From assembly GCA_905221605.1 (NCBI GenBank), contig CAJNDS010002391.1:248001-312000 (forward strand): a stretch of 64,000 bases of DNA, given 5' to 3'. The position numbers and the translations under genes were made by a program. Each line of letters opens with the position of its first letter. Position 1 is the first letter of the stretch. Below, in pieces: positions 23,701-35,700 of this stretch. A model generated the notes under the pieces. It saw only the letters and a program-made list of their open reading frames with translations, was not told the origin of the DNA and searched no databases. This DNA comes from Symbiodinium natans. Its lineage: Eukaryota > Sar > Dinophyceae > Suessiales > Symbiodiniaceae.

Positions 23701-26700
23701 GCGCGGGAGCGACCAATCGGTCGCCCGGACCTTCGTGGTCAACCACAAGGCCCCGCTGCGGGCCGTGCCCTGGCCGCGCGGGAGCGGCTGCCTACCACTA
23801 CTGCGCACCGGCCCCTTGCAGCGGGCCGTGTCCTGGCCGCTCAAGGGCGCGTCAGGTTTTCCTCGCCCGTCGGAGGTCCAGCAAAGCCGCGGGCCTCATG
23901 GGTGGAGGAGGATCGAAGGGCAGGGGCAAGAGCAAGAGCCCAGGCCCTAAGGGCCGAAAGGGCACGCCCTCGATCGACGACGCGCAGCGCCTGCTAGTCC
24001 GATGCATGCGGCACGGCGAAGGTGGTTGTAGAGGCCGGTTCGGTCCGGGCGGCCTCTACCCGGTTGATGAGTTGATCGAACAACTCGGCATCACCATCAA
24101 CCAGTACAACCAGGCGGTCGCGCACGACGCCAACCAGCGGAAACCGAGGTTGGATACCTCGCACGCTGGTTTCCTGCGTGCCTTTCAAGGCCACTCGGCC
24201 GATTGTGGCCATCCGATGGGGTTCATGATGGAGGGCCTAAGTGAGACGGCCATCAACGACCTCATATATCGGTATGGCCCGGCCATGTGGCACGGCACGG
24301 ACTTGCATGTCGTGCCAAGCATGATCCAGAATGGCTTGATCCCCGGCGGCGGGCCGGGAGGCCGCCTCGGGGTGCACTACGTCCTAGGTCACTGCCCCAC
24401 GCAGTGGGAGGACGGAAGGCGCGGGTTCCGCCGCGGATCGACTTGCGTAGTCGAGGTCCGGCTGGCGGTCCTGCGGGACGCCGGAGTGCCCATCTATGCT
24501 GGAGCAGATGGGGTGGCCCTCACTGGCCAGATTAGAGCCACCGGCATTTCCCGCATCTGGGCACTCCCCAAAGGCTCGCCTGTCTACTCAGTCTTGATAG
24601 CTGAGTTAGAAGTGGATCGGTTGATCCAGCATGTCGACCTAAGGAGTTTAGGCGACACCAGTGCGGGCCCCCACCCGCCGTTGGGGCGAGGACCGAAACT
24701 GGGCACGGTCCAAGCGTCCCAAGCTGCTGCGGCCAGCAGTGGCGCGGCGAGCTCCTCGACGGTTGTGCTGGGCCCTGCGGGCCGTGTCATGGCCGCGGGG
24801 GCCGCCCAACCTGTTACCCCTCCTAAGGCCGCGCCTAAGGTCAAAGGGGGCGCTTCAGGCACTCCTAAGACTTCGATCGTTCCAGCGAAGCCCAAGGTGT
24901 CCCCCAAGGCGCAACGTCCCTGGCCCCAATGTCCTCGAGGCCGAAGACTCGCTCGAGGAAGAGGCAGCCCCAGAACCTGAAGGTGTCGAGGAAGATAGTT
25001 CCAGCTCGGATCTTCCCGACACGCGGGCGCCCCAAGCCGCGGTCAAAGTAAAGGAGGACGAGGAGCCCGCTAGTGGGGCCCAGGCCGAGAGCACAGAGGA
25101 AGGAGTCCTCGAGCTCGGCCAGTCGGTGGTCACCAGCGCGAAGGAGTACCTCGCGCGGTCCGAAGCTCTTCTGAGAGCGCAGAAGCTCCAGTCGAAAATA
25201 CTGGAGGTGGCGGGAACCGCGATGGTGAAGCTGGAGAAGATCACCAAGCGTGAGGAGTCCCTCAAAACTCTGCGCCGTGAGGGAGAGAATCGGGCGGCCG
25301 GGGAAGGCGCCGACGGGGAAGAGGTGTCTGACGATGGTCAGGATGCCCCCGTGAGTGAGGGATCGAGCAGTTCCGCCAGGCCTTCGAGAGGCGGGACCGT
25401 CCAGTCCGCCCCGGCCCCAGAGGTGCCTCGCCCCAATGCTGACGGCCACTATGGATGCTCCGCTCCTGGATGCGGGCTGGCCTTTGAGTCGCCAGTCCAA
25501 GACCACTTGCATCAGGCGGCCTGCCATGGCGCCTCCCTTCCGCCCAACCTGGGGATCAGCCCCTCCGCACCTCTTGACCCTTTTCGTCAAGACTGGCGGG
25601 GACGGTTGTTCCGCCGAGGAAAGGACGGTGGGTATGGGGAGGTGCCCATGCTCCGAGTGATTAGGTACCGCAAAGCCAACGGGTACGATCACTCGAGGGT
25701 CCCGCTCCTGAAGCGAGGGGACCGAATCCAGCTTGAGGATGGATCGCACCACATTTATGGTGGTAGCCATCCACCCGAGCTGGATCCCGCTCCAGAGAGT
25801 AGCGGTGGAGGGTCCACGCCCAAGAGCGAGCCCACGGAGGAGGCCGATCCCGGACCTCCGCGGGAGGCCGCTCCGCGCGGGCGGGCCCTCGGGCCGCCGA
25901 AGAGCGACGTTCAGCGACGCCTGGCAGAGCGTCGTTCCAAGCGGGATTACTCGCCGGACCTGGTGACGCCTCTTGACGATCTCCATGCTCAGGAGATCGA
26001 CTCCTTCTTCGCGGGCGACCCAGCCGCGGATAGCCTTGACGTCATTTTGATGCGCGCCGAGGTTCGCACTGAGTCCCACCTCAACGTCGGCCGGGAGCGA
26101 GAAGAGCCCCTGGTCAAGGAGGAACAGGAGGAGGAGGCTGAGGTCGTCAAGGACGAGGAGGTCTCGGTTGAGATGGAGGCAGCCACCGCGGATGAGGCGG
26201 ACGAGGTCGCCCTCCCAGCCAACCGAGCCTACGTCGAAGGCCGCTTTTACCCCTACGGCAGCTGGCGGTGCTTCTTCTGCGAAGCCATCAACCCGGTTAC
26301 CGAGGACCAGTGCCTCACCCGAAAGCGGGCGCCCCGTGCGACGGCCGATGGATCAACGGGATCGACATCGGGTGGTGGGAGGTCGACCCACAAACCGCGC
26401 CAGAGCAGTGGAGGCGGAGGTTTTCTGCCGAAGAGCTTGAAGAACAACAAGCGCGGGCAGATGCCGCGAGGCTCCTCAGCGATGAGGAACTCGCTGAAGC
26501 CCTCCAGGCGGCCGAGGAGGCGCAGGCGGCCGAGCGCGCCAAGAAGCGAGAGCGGCGCCAGGCGGAGAAGGCGGAGCGCGATGATCACATCAGCGAAGCG
26601 CTCCGCATTGCAGGGTGGCAGTGCCCTAACTGCTACGAATGGAACCTTTCATTCAGGCAGTTGTGCTTTCGCTGCAGCACCCCTCTCCGTTTGGCAGAGG

Positions 26701-29700
26701 TCGTCTCTCGCGGGATCCCTGATCCGCGGCGCGGCGAGGAAAGGAACTCCGGCTCCGAAAGCAGCCAGGACGAGCTGGAGCACGAGATCCTTCTGGCCAA
26801 TCGTGCGATGGACGAAGAAACCATCCAACCCCTTCTTAGAAACAAACACAAGAAGAGGGGTGGTAAGCGACGTCGCGAAGACGCGACGTACGGCAAGGGC
26901 CGTGACCCTTGGAGTGCTTGGGCAGACGCCCGTGGCAAGGGCCAGGGCAAGCCGAAGGGCAGAGGCAAGTCCGATGCCCAGGGCAAGCCCAAGGGGAGGG
27001 GCAGGTACGCCTGGGGCGCTTACGCCGCGGGCATAGTTGCCGCGCTCCAGCCCCGCCCAAGCACAAGCTGGGTCTCAGCCTTCCCGTGCGGGTCGGCCCG
27101 GCCGCCGCCGAGTGTTCCGCTTCCGCCGCGGACCCCCTTTTTCCTGGGTCGCGGGCTCATCAATCGGTTGATGCACGCCCTCAACGGGAACATCAACGGC
27201 TGGTGGGGCCTGGCGGCTGCAGCGTCGGCGCCGATTGCCTTGCAGTTGCACCGCGGGGCTGTGCATGTTGTCGAGGACTCAATGCACGCGGTTGCAACAA
27301 TTTCGGCCGACGTGGTCGAGGAAATCGGTCACGGGGCGAGGCGGACCGTGTGGGTCGCCGGAACAGCCATCACTCTGGTGGTAGTGATCTTGTGCAGCGC
27401 TGTTCTGTGGTACGTGAGTCGTGCCGTTGCCAATCGCATTGCGCATCTGCGATATGGCAACACCGCGGCCCCTGAGGCGCGGCTGTCTCAACTCCTTGGC
27501 TCTGAAGCGACGTTTGAGGTCGCGAGCACCAAGAAAGGGGTGACCCATAAGGTTTGGGTGCACCTCAAGGAGGAGACAGCTGCCTGTGGCTGTCGTGCTT
27601 ACCTAGCAGAGGGACGCTGCGGGCATTGCGATGCCGCAATGGATACCGCTCGTTTTCTAGGGTTTTTGCACGCGGCCCAGCGAGGCGCGGGTCCTGCGCT
27701 CACCGACTCCATTCGGAGTACCGCCTCCGATGCCCTAGCTAAGGGTAAGGTGGTGTTGGGTTTGGGGAACAGTGAAGGATGTTTCTCCCAACTTGCGGCC
27801 AAGAGCCGCGGGCTCTCCTGCTTTCAGGGGCTCGCGGGTCGTGACCTGGCCGCGGCCCCAGCAGATGGAGCGAGCGCAGCCCACGCACAGTCCGGCTCCG
27901 TGCAACGTGCCGCCACTGCCACTGTGGCGCGCACACCCAGCCGGAGGAACAAGGGCCCAGTTCCCGCTAGGAGTTCTCCAGTCAAAGAGGTGGAATTCCT
28001 TGCGGGCGGGCCATACGTTCAGGCCGCCCAAACGCTGCTTGGGTCTGGAGCAGCAGAGGATGTGATCTACATCCGGGCGTACAGCTTAGATTGCCCATCC
28101 TGCATCGAGGCAATCGAAGCGTCGCTCAGCAAGGGCGCAGGCGTTCGGATTGTCGCCGACATGGGACAATGCCACCGCACCAAACTGCAGTGGCAAGCGT
28201 TGAAACGCTTGGCGGCTGCAGGCGCCGAGGTGAAGGTGGGTTGCGGCGCATCCGTGCGCGACGCCTATGCTCGCGACGGCCGCGGGGCTAAAGTAGGCAC
28301 CGGGATCCAAGGGCTTCACCATGCCAAGGCCCTTTGCCTACTGCGGCCTGATGGCGCGGTGGTGCTGATTGGGAGCCTCAATTTTACCACAAGCAGCAAG
28401 GCCAATGCGGAGGCAGGGCTTAGGCTTGAGGTCCCCAAGACGCACCCGGTCGCGCAGTCCTACATCGAGGATTTCCAAAGGGTGTCGGCTGAGGCATTCT
28501 CCCTCGATGAGGCGGTTGCAAAGCGCCCTCAGTTGGAGCGAGCCAGTAGCTCCAACGTTGCTGGCATCGCCACTCGCGCCCCCAACTCTGCTCCACAGGG
28601 TATCGAGTAGGCTGCGGCCAGTCGGCGCGGCGTGGAATGGTTTCCACGCGATTTCTTAGGCATCACAGCACGGCACGCTGTCGAGCCTCTTTTGGTTGTG
28701 TTTTGCTTGCGGGCAAAGAGCCGCGGCAGGGGTTTTCCCTGCCCATTTTGCCTACCCGCACTTTTCTTCTCAGCCCGTTGCGGCTGCTGCGGACCGTGTC
28801 CTGGTCGCGGCAGTGCGCTCGCCGAAGCGCGTGCGAGCTGCACTGCCTGCGGCACAAGCTATGTGCGCGGCTCTCGCTGAGTCCGGTAGCCCGTAGGGTA
28901 GTTCTGGATAGGTGAGTAGCCGTAGCCGTAGCTTAGGGCCGGTAGTGTGTACAGTGTACCATTTGTACCATAGTCTGCGTACTGGCAGCTAGAGACCAGC
29001 TCGAGGATTCAAGAGCCTCGCCCACCAGCAAAAGGGTGAGGACCTCCTGGGAAAGGGTTGTTAAGGGCTGCTGAGGGTTGCAGTCGTCGTGCGTTCGTTT
29101 TGGTGGTGCGGGCTGGCGTCCCTGCCGCATGCCAATGCTCATGATGTGCGGACCACCGCGGTCGCACGCGACACCCTCTCCCTTCCCTTTCTGTGTTCAG
29201 CGCGAGTGCCTGCTGCACTCCGAGCTCGAGATGAGCTGGAAGCCTCGGCTGAGGGGCGAATGTGAGCAGGTCTAAGCACGCACGTTGCATGTGCAAAGCT
29301 GCCAGAACCAGTACTGTAGTTTTCCTTGCATGTGTAGTTTTGCAATTCGTAACAATGCCAATGTTTTGGCTCAAGTACCGAGCTTGTGCCTTTGAGCACG
29401 GTAGAGTCGTACAGTAGCTCTTAGGTTGCTGTGCGGTCCGACCGGACGCACTCAGGCGTAGCCGCACAAGTGCTTGAACTCGCGAAGTCGTAAAACAGCG
29501 TGACCGGGCTGTGATTGCATTGGCTTAGTGCAAGTCCAGTGCTGGTCGACTTCACAATGCACATGCACATACACATACATCTGCATATGCATATGCATAT
29601 GCATATGCACATGGTTAGACATAGACATAGACATAGACATAGACATGGACATGGACATGGACATGGACATGGACATGGACATAGACTTTTACATATACAT

Positions 29701-32700
29701 ATACATATACATACACATGGTGCAGCGTTATACACATGGTGCAGCGTTGCCAGTCCCTCAATCCCCGGCGTGTGGTCCCCCTGTGGGGGCAATTTAGGAT
29801 TTAGGGTTGAGGGGTTTAGGGTTTTAGGGTTTTAGGGAGTTTAGGGTTTCAGGTTTCAGGAAAATGAGGTTTTAGGGTTTTAGGGCTTTTGGGTTTAGGG
29901 CTTTAGGGGTTTAGGGTTTGAGGGTTTGAGGGTTTGAGGGTTTGAGGGCTCTGGTTTTTCAAGGTAATATGTTTGCATAGGGTTTTAAGGGTAATTAACA
30001 CCGTAAAGGTGTTGACACGGCGACACGGAGCCAAACAAGTGTGATGCCTATCAGGCCTTCATCACGGAGTGGCCGTTTGCTGCTAGGTTTACAAACGTCA
30101 TGTCGGGAAGGTTGCCGGCGACTTTTTTTACACAGACATTGGCAGCATAGCATTCCTACAGTTCCTGTGCCTTCTGTGACGAGGAGCTGGAGCGCCAAGG
30201 CTTGTTCAACAACACGCTGGTGGCTCGGTGAGGACTCAAATTACCCAACCTTCCGAACTCCAGAAGTCCCCAAAACAAAGCCCACGAGTGAATCTATCTC
30301 TTGCTCCGGAAAGGTTGCGTCTAGGAAGGCTCCGGCCTTCATGAGTGACAGTTTCAGGGACAGCAGAAGGCGTCTTCCAAACCTGCACCCCGAAGCTCCG
30401 GGTCCGTAGACATCACGTTGGAACTCCCCCCTTACCGCATCCGATCTTGGTAACAAGAGTTTTTCGGAAACTTAACGAAACCGTAAGCACCAAGCATCTC
30501 AGATAACGTATCTACTTAGACATCAAAGGTCTTTACATGTGTCGGAAGCTCGCAAGCACATCCACAAGACGGTGACCGGCCTCTTCGAAGCCTCGATCCC
30601 AAACTCCGTCCGAAAGACATGCGCATACAGAGAGACAGGTGATCTACATCCTCGGAGACAATGGAGCCTCTGCCGAAGGTCTGCACGGCGACTTGGCTCA
30701 GTTTGTGAGTAGCGGGACCTTCGTATTCCAAACATAGCGGGCTTGTGAGTCTTCGGGCAGGCTTCCAAGTTATTGGGGTGTAGGGGTATACGTTCGACGC
30801 CGAGTCAGGACCGCCCTTCAGTTGGGGCGAGTAACTCGGAACGAGCCGCAAGGGTTCACAAGCAAAGGCACGGTCGATGAGCTGCTAGCAGAGAACATGC
30901 TTCCCAGCACCGCGCAGCAACAGATCGAGGACGGGTCACACCCAGACAGGGTTAGCTTTTGGCTTTGGAGCGCGAATTGGGGGTCCTTCTCCCCACGCAG
31001 TGCCTTCTACAGGGTGGCAGTGGTGCCAAGCCCTCTGCCTCAGCCCTAAGCCCTGAAATGCAAATGGGTATTTGCGAATCTTGGTCACGGCCGGCGATCG
31101 AGCCAAGCCAAGCCAAAGTGCTGAACGTTTGAGCACCAAAGCCCGAACACTCAATCAAACACCTTTTGCTGGGCACCCAGTTACCCGAATCAACGCACCT
31201 GCGATAGGGTTTTGTTGATGCATCAAGAAGCCAGGTTCTTGATGTATCAAGAACCCAACCACTCGAACTCTGGACCCTAAAGCCCTAAAAACACAAAATT
31301 TCAGAAGGTGTTGGAGCGCGATTTCGGCGGGCTGAGTGCCCTGGGATCCAAGCATCCTGGACTGGCAGCCTGGTAGTGGCTTTTTGGGGTTTATCAGGGC
31401 TTGCGGCTGAGGGTTTAGGATCCTTAGTGGTGTGTCTGGTGCCACAAGCCCTATGCCCGCCCGGTTTAGTGACAAGGCTCAGTGACGTAGCTGCAAGCTT
31501 CATGGCTGAAAGCTCGCAAAGCCCCTGAAGCCTAACATGGCAAACCATAACCTTGAACTCTATTTAGTGCCTAAAGCCCTAAGCACTAAATAAACCCGGC
31601 CCCCCTCCAAAATACATCACGCACAGACACAGACACATATTGTGGGTTATGGCTACATATGGCGTCTTTGAGTTCGGGTCACGCAGGCTGTGAGCTTCTA
31701 AGGTTGGGGTGCAGATGCAATGCTGCCGGCACCGTAAAAGCCCCGACCTCCCAAGCCTCCCAAACCCGAAAGCCCTCTCAACCCCCCAGCCCCACCCCCC
31801 AACCCCGTCACAACACCCAACCTCAAGGCATGTGGACAACATGTACCACAGCTCATGGGCCTGGGCCCTGGACACGCCTTTCAAGATCCTTGGCAGCGGT
31901 CTTGGAGTTTGGGGTTGACTGATACCTTGAAGGATCGTTCAAGCGAAGAAGCCGCTCGCAGGGTTCCTGGTCTGAGGCTTACTTAGTGGTGTGAGGCCCC
32001 GTAGCAAAGCAAATCCCCCAGACCGGTGCTAAGAGGGCGTGAGGGAGCGGATCTTGTTATTCATGCCTATATATCTATACACATACACACCGCATAGTCA
32101 ATGGCAGCACCTCAAAGAATGCTGAAGACTGGGATTTGGGAAGCCCAGGAGCACCAAACTTGTGGCTGCACACTTCGGTGGCACCCGTGCCTGGGCGTGC
32201 TCTTGCCGGGTCGGGGCATCTTGTTCTACAATCCTTATGGCTAAATGTTCCTTAAGGGTTCGGGTCAGTGCCTTTTTACAGTTTGGTGCAGAGGTTTTTG
32301 CCGGAACTGGACACAAGTGTTGTTAGAGCTTGTACGACACTTTGCGATTTGTTGCGGTGTGCGTGATTGCTGTACATGTTTTTGTGTGCTTTCGTTTTTC
32401 ATTTGGCTCGGGTTCGGGTGAACGAACGCTTCGCTAGGGCTCCGGGCTCGTGCAGCCGAGGAACCCCCATGGTGATGTCCTGGCCAAAGGTCATCAAGCA
32501 TGACTGTGCGGCTGCATGCTCGCCACTGTACCATGAAGTGTGGGTACATTTGTTTATGGGTTTCTCAAGCAGTGCTTGCACGATGGCTTCATTGACAGAC
32601 AAACAGGAACTGAAGGCGCGCGTCGGCCCCCAAACATCGACCCACCACCTCGCTGTTTCTGGCGGGCCCCGGCGCCGCATTTCCATTTCGTGCGGCCCTC

Positions 32701-35700
32701 TCGGTGTTTTCGCGTGCTCGTCACGTTCTCGAGGTACACTAGGCTCAAAACATCGCGAATTGTTTCGCTCTTCCCATGCCTCCCTGCGTTCGCGTCTCGG
32801 CCCTGTACACTGTTCAGGCGTCTGTTGTAGGGCGGAATCGCATTCCCCGGTGTCCCGGATGGCACTCCCACCTTGGGAGGTTTTTGAGCACGGCCGGTGC
32901 CAGCGTGTGGACTCCTCATTACATGTTTTCCATGCGCTTGACTCCAAACTCAGGAAGTCCTCAAGCCCTACAATACCCTGAAAAAATGAAAGGCCATGAA
33001 TGGCCCAATGCCGGATATGCAGCCCTGAAGTTCATTGCTTCGAAGATTCCAGCAATCACAAATTCGGGTTATGATCGGTTCGAGCACTTGGGCTCTCAAG
33101 GCCCCAAACTCCACCCTTTGGGCACAGGGCAAGATACTTGTCGAGCCTTCCAGGACCCGACTCCGCGCTCCCAGTTCCATCATGTCTGCGACATCACGCC
33201 CACCATCTACGAGGCCGACAGCCGCAAAAACCCCGACAAGCCCCTGTTTTGCATTTTTGGGTCACACCTTGGCACCCGCACGCGTGAAGAGGCAGTCGGA
33301 ATCACTCCGCCCGAGCACGTGGAGGGCGCTGCTCAGATTCGGAGCTGCAGAGGGAGGCTTTTGAGGGCTCTGGAGGCCTTTAGATGAGGGTCCCCACATG
33401 TTGCAGGGCCGAGCTGAGGAGTTTGAATGAAGCTGCCATAGCCACGAAAGCGCGTGATTTTCTGTAGATACCCATGAAGAAGCCCCAAACAAACAGACCC
33501 GCGTCCCAACAACAGAACTGCTAGTGAACATGCCGAAGCCCTTTTTCAAAATTCAAACATGACTTCGCACATGGCCCCAACCCCCAAGCAACTGCGCGAG
33601 CTTTCGTCCCACTCCCTCATTCCCAAGTACAGCCATCTATGGTCTTTTGCCATGCTCCCAAGCAAAGAAAGCTCCCGCAAAGAAGTACCAAGTTTCTGCA
33701 AGGATTCCCCTGGATGGCGTGTCCATGGTGTACACATGGCACCCCGACACGGAGTTGGCTTTCTAATCTGGTTCGCTCGTCTTCAATGTCCTGAAGAGCA
33801 GCTCGTGCCCGATCTTTGTAGAGGTGTCTGGGCTCTTCGATCGCCAAAAATGATGTTCGCTACATCAGTGTTGGAAGTAGACGTCGTCCAGGAAACCCCA
33901 ATGACCTTCATGGTTCTGCAGTTGCCAAAACCCCAGTGGACCTGCTGCCCGCATGCTTCAAACCAAGGAACAACGTATCTGCCACAGGACGGAAAGACTC
34001 GCAGTACTTCGAGGCCTATTCTCGGAAATGGAGTCGCGTGTGGGCCTACTTAGGCCTCACATTCCACAGGAAACGATGAGGGTTTAGGGCCTCAACATGC
34101 CTCATTGTTTCGGATTTAAGGCCGTGTGCTGCGCAGTAAGTTTGGGATGCTCCGCTGCCAGCCTGTTAGTCTCCGTGCGATTCTTAACGAGTTTTCATCG
34201 GCTTTGTAACGATTCGAGGTGCTCAAGAGCAGCCGGTAAATGATTTCGGTGAGCATGGGTGACATTTCGATGCTTCAGCGTTCAGGGAATGGTTGTCGGA
34301 TCATCCTTTCCATGGCAGTGGCAGCCAGGTCATGGGCAGCCGGGGCGTCTACAAGGACCACGGATGCATAGAAAGAGCAGACTGTGCCGCCTAAGGCCTT
34401 AACTGCAACTGGTCTCTACAAAATGCACCCTCAAAGCCCTCGTGCCAGAACAGCGCTCAGGAAGCAGGAAGCCCAGAACCTCCCCTTGAAAGGACGGCTG
34501 GTTTGCCAGCGTCTTCGGGCCCCGAATTCCCTGGGCGGATCCCAACGAGACGCGCATGAAGCAGTGGAGACTGGGCCGTGAAGGTGTAGGTAGATGCGTC
34601 TACGATGTAACAAGATACCAGACAATCATGGTTTGTCAGGTGTCAAGAATTTCAGCATCTCCATTGCTGTCACCCTGGGGTTCGCTTGCAAGGTGTAGAC
34701 TCAGGGGTTCTGAGGGTTACATAGCCGTTTTGTGTTTTAACTTCTGTCTTTAACGGTATCGTTCCCTACACGCTTTGTTCCGTTTTCTTCGAGGGTACCG
34801 CGGAACCTACTATTGTTTGGGATTTTGGGTATTTTGGAGGGGTATGCTCTTGGACCCTCAGCCTCTACGAGCTTTCCGGTAGGCCCCTCCCTAAACCCAA
34901 CGTCCTCAACCCGTGCAGAACTTCTGCCAGGAACCCTGACACCGATGTCTGGGAGCTCTATGACCTCACTAAGGACCACCCTTGCCCCCGGCCCTTGCCC
35001 CTTTGCCCTTGGGCGCTGTTCAAGAAACTTCTCTGGGAGCATTTTGTCGGAGGTTTCACATGTCTTGAAGCGCAGGGCAGTGTAGGGATTCAGGGGCTGG
35101 GAGGCCAGAAGGTCATTAAAGGATGCAAAGGCCACACCCCCTGTGGGGCCCTTCAAACTGTGAAGTTCAGGCGCAGATGGAGTTCCAGGAAGCCCTCGAA
35201 GCAAACTGAGAATTCAGCCTGTTGAGCTTTCAGAGGACTACACCCAGGCCCATGATTTGGCCAAGCAGATGCCGGAGCAGGCCAAAAAATTCCAGGTGTT
35301 TGAAGAATTTGGAGTGTTGATTCAAGTTGCTTCGGGGCCCGTTTGGACGAGGGCTTAGGGGCTCTAGGGGGCTGGGCGTTCAGCGGAGTTTGCAGGGTTG
35401 AGTGTATGGCTGAGATCGGGCGGGCTGGAGGCGAAAGACGGCAAACTGAGCCTGCAAGTCAAGCGGACCAAGCGCACTGATACCATCCTAAGCCCTGGCA
35501 AACAGATTGGGCGCAACATGCCCTAAGACCGGAATCTCCATGCTGGAAGAAAGCCGGCAAGTGAGGCCCGATGAATGCTTTATTCCGCATCTCTCTCGTT
35601 CCTAAACCATGCAGATTTGGCCAGGTTGAGAAGATGAAGCAGATCTTCATGGTGGAAGCCACGAGGAACAAGGTCTTGCCCGTTGGTGCAGGCGCGCGGC

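Larger units (their letters stand above)
14747..29556 (+). mobile_element. 14.8-kb LTR retrotransposon with permuted pol and RNA-enzyme cargo
   Basis: Bounded by two 296-bp LTRs, identical by eye, with TGTGA...TCACA ends and an ATGC target duplication. Coding content in order: Gag with two CCCH fingers, aspartic protease, RT thumb, RNase H, unassigned domain, DD35E integrase, RT fingers and palm, Tpt1/KptA-like domain, C2H2 finger, RanBP2 fingers, TM segment, SWIM finger, PLD-type nuclease. RNase H and integrase are of Ty3/gypsy type. All in the same orientation as the host gene, inside its intron. It is much larger than typical Ty3 elements (5-8 kb). The reading frame changes at about 20490, 21670, 24930 and 26330; whether these are true breaks, programmed frameshifts or assembly indels is open. 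The identical LTRs argue for recent insertion. Confidence 0.92.

Noticed and set aside
29515-29797. His/Met/Thr repeat proteins near the right microsatellite
   Set aside because: Translations of ACATAT-type repeats, not genes.
32390-32415. Another spliced-leader-like word (CATTTGGCTCGGG)
   Set aside because: Too many mismatches to the leader and not near a gene start or LTR.
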